Part shown: positions 62,763-64,000 of the stretch, in pieces | Layout of the letters: every line of letters starts with the position of its first letter | Position numbering within the stretch: the stretch's first letter is position 1 | Assembly (NCBI RefSeq): GCF_001677275.1 | Contig: NZ_CP016177.1 | Coordinates: 1,736,001-1,800,000, forward strand | Source of the DNA: Vibrio breoganii | GTDB taxonomy: Bacteria; Pseudomonadota; Gammaproteobacteria; Enterobacterales; Vibrionaceae | Direction of reading: 5' to 3' | Length of the DNA stretch: 64,000 bases | The notes under the pieces: model-generated | Told to the model about the DNA's origin: nothing | Seen by the model: the letters and a program-made list of their open reading frames with translations, nothing else | Database searches by the model: none | Program-made: the position numbers and the translations under genes

Positions 62763-63947
62763 CTATAACACCGCGTGTATGAGAATATTACGCGGTGTTA
62801 TTTTTTTTTCGCAAAACTCCGTTAGATGAACCTTATAGCCGTGCTCTTGCAGATAGAGAGATTTATCTAGGATAAGCCACATCTCTAATGGTCGATGAAA
62901 AGCCATTTGCACTAAGCTGAGCTTTTCCATTCGCGCAAAACGCGCCTCTCCTAGTCTTTGATAACGCTTAAAATCACAATCGGGCAACTCAAAGCCCTTT
63001 CGCTGCGCCGCCCACTCACAAAACTCTATGAACCCAAGCTGCAACTGAGACTTCTTGACACTTGGAATGGGTTGATATTCGCTCAAGCCTAGCTCTTCTC
63101 GTAAAAGCTCATCCAGCCCAAGTCGATAACTCATTTCTTGATATCGATGGCGCTCCACTCTCTCGCCGCCGGTAACCGTTTCCTGTAAAGGAATACGCAG
63201 CTCTGACTTGGATAGTGCCAAGGCTGACTGCTTTCCCAAACTCGAAAGAGGCTGATACTGCTCATCCTGTATTAAGTGATAACAACAAGGCGCTATTGAT
63301 AGCGCGGCTAACTGGTGATCCATCGCGTGCTTCATCAAAGAAACATGTAAATCTCCGCAGGCATGCAAAGCGACGGCATGTTGCTTGTGATTAAATATAT
63401 GTTGATGGTCACAGTTAAAGGCATCACCCTGAATAAAGGTGACAGGAAGATTTTGCTTGTGAGCCTCGGCCTGTCCATGCTCACAAAGTGGCTGTTGCCA
63501 CTCAAAACTGGTCACCGCCTGCCCCGAATGATGCGCGAGTATTCGCCCTAAGAATCCCTTACCGGCACACCACTCTAACCACTCCGCGCCTGAATGCGCT
63601 GAGAGCGCCCGAGAGCCCATAGCCGTGATTTGTTCTAGCTTTCTTCCGGGTATTCCAGTGGCAAGATGAGAATCAAGCTCTAGAGGCGTTGTCGATGAGT
63701 GCTCAAGCGTCACTAAGGGCTCTATATCCTTAAGTTCGGGTATAAATGTTTGTAGCTGCTGATACACACTCGATACGTCGTGCTTTAGGGAATGAGCATC
63801 GGACGCAGATAAACCGTCAAGCCAGGTTGCCAATGGCGTATCCGCAAATCGGTGTTGTCGAGAGCGACTCTCGTGAAAAGGCTCAAAACGCCAAAAGTGT
63901 TGGCATTTAAGCAATAGATGATCGAGCGGTGTAAAGTGTGTGAGCAT
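62763..63947 (-). CDS. SAM-dependent methyltransferase (Methyltransf_32-like)
   Basis: The 394-residue protein has a central SAM-binding motif EWCAGKGFLGRILAHH, then VALHACGDLHVSLMKHA and the paired-cysteine motif IAPCCYHLI. The HACGDLH/APCCYH pattern is that of Methyltransf_32 proteins (GSTCD-like), whose substrates are poorly known; RNA is a guess. Its last 14 codons double as the ald terminator. The ORF is complete; the start lies near the window end. Confidence 0.8.
   Translation of the reverse strand: MLTHFTPLDHLLLKCQHFWRFEPFHESRSRQHRFADTPLATWLDGLSASDAHSLKHDVSSVYQQLQTFIPELKDIEPLVTLEHSSTTPLELDSHLATGIPGRKLEQITAMGSRALSAHSGAEWLEWCAGKGFLGRILAHHSGQAVTSFEWQQPLCEHGQAEAHKQNLPVTFIQGDAFNCDHQHIFNHKQHAVALHACGDLHVSLMKHAMDHQLAALSIAPCCYHLIQDEQYQPLSSLGKQSALALSKSELRIPLQETVTGGERVERHRYQEMSYRLGLDELLREELGLSEYQPIPSVKKSQLQLGFIEFCEWAAQRKGFELPDCDFKRYQRLGEARFARMEKLSLVQMAFHRPLEMWLILDKSLYLQEHGYKVHLTEFCEKKITPRNILIHAVL
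62766..62810 (+). terminator. ald terminator lying inside the convergent gene's end
   Basis: AACACCGCGT (62768-62777) and ACGCGGTGTT (62790-62799) form a perfect 10-bp stem followed by a run of T (62801-62809). It is a strong rightward terminator. The same bases encode the last residues (KKITPRNILIHAVL) of the minus-strand methyltransferase. Confidence 0.85.
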
Positions 63948-64000
63948 GCTTCCCCCTAGGTGTTTATTTTAGAGGGAAGCGAATCAATTAGGAATGTTTA

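Overview
The window looks like a stretch of the main chromosome of a Vibrio or close relative (Vibrionaceae). The evidence is a Qrr quorum-sensing small RNA with a sigma-54 promoter, MukBEF in place of SMC, Lrp and FtsK of vibrio type, and a gene order matching the core gene order I remember for Vibrio chromosome I (tol-pal/cyd/ruv/aspS; muk/cmoM/elyC/torD/purR; the cfa cluster/htpX/bio; serS/rarA/lolA/ftsK/lrp/ald). I ran no database search, so the species is open.

Layout. 1-4360 is the end of a genomic island inserted at the 3' end of a tRNA-Ser(GGA) gene: an orphan lipoprotein and two tandem tyrosine integrases. 4361-20441 is core, mostly on the minus strand: tRNA-Ser, a YecA-like protein, nadA, the Tol-Pal operon (ybgC-tolQRAB-pal-cpoB), cytochrome bd (cydAB plus the 36-residue cydX), ruvB, ruvA, ruvC and aspS. 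20709-22800 (plus strand) has cmoA, a prokaryotic pentameric ligand-gated ion channel and a Qrr sRNA. 22924-26812 is the TMAO respiration operon torECA. 27342-28411 holds two small plus-strand genes. 28723-35993 is mukB-mukE-mukF-cmoM, followed by elyC, torD and purR on the plus strand. 39494-40507 has a TVP38-family membrane protein and a DUF2007 protein. 40538-47537 is a hydrolase plus an eight-gene cluster around a cyclopropane-fatty-acid-synthase-like methyltransferase and an FAD oxidoreductase, probably a fatty-acid modification (photo-oxidative stress) unit. 47734-54255 has htpX, a 53-residue small gene and the biotin locus (bioBFCD divergent from bioA). 54487-63947 is serS, rarA, lolA, ftsK, lrp, ald and a methyltransferase.

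Functional links: Tol-Pal with CpoB and ElyC for envelope maintenance; cytochrome bd and TorECA/TorD for low-oxygen and anaerobic respiration; CmoA and CmoM for wobble-uridine modification of tRNA; MukBEF, FtsK, RuvABC and RarA for chromosome handling.

The least explained parts lie between genes. A dispersed family of palindromic elements, often in tandem arrays, fills the gaps at 12042-12510, 17656-17917, 28442-28700, 38944-39342, 54270-54313 and 62675-62749. Each element is two hairpins whose stems covary, and in some copies the two loops are mutually complementary. Heptamer AGCT-rich repeats accompany several of them. Other points of interest are a hairpin that buries the ribosome binding site of the distal integrase, a cluster of DnaA-box matches at 26937-27122, and a terminator embedded in the end of a convergent gene at 62766-62810.
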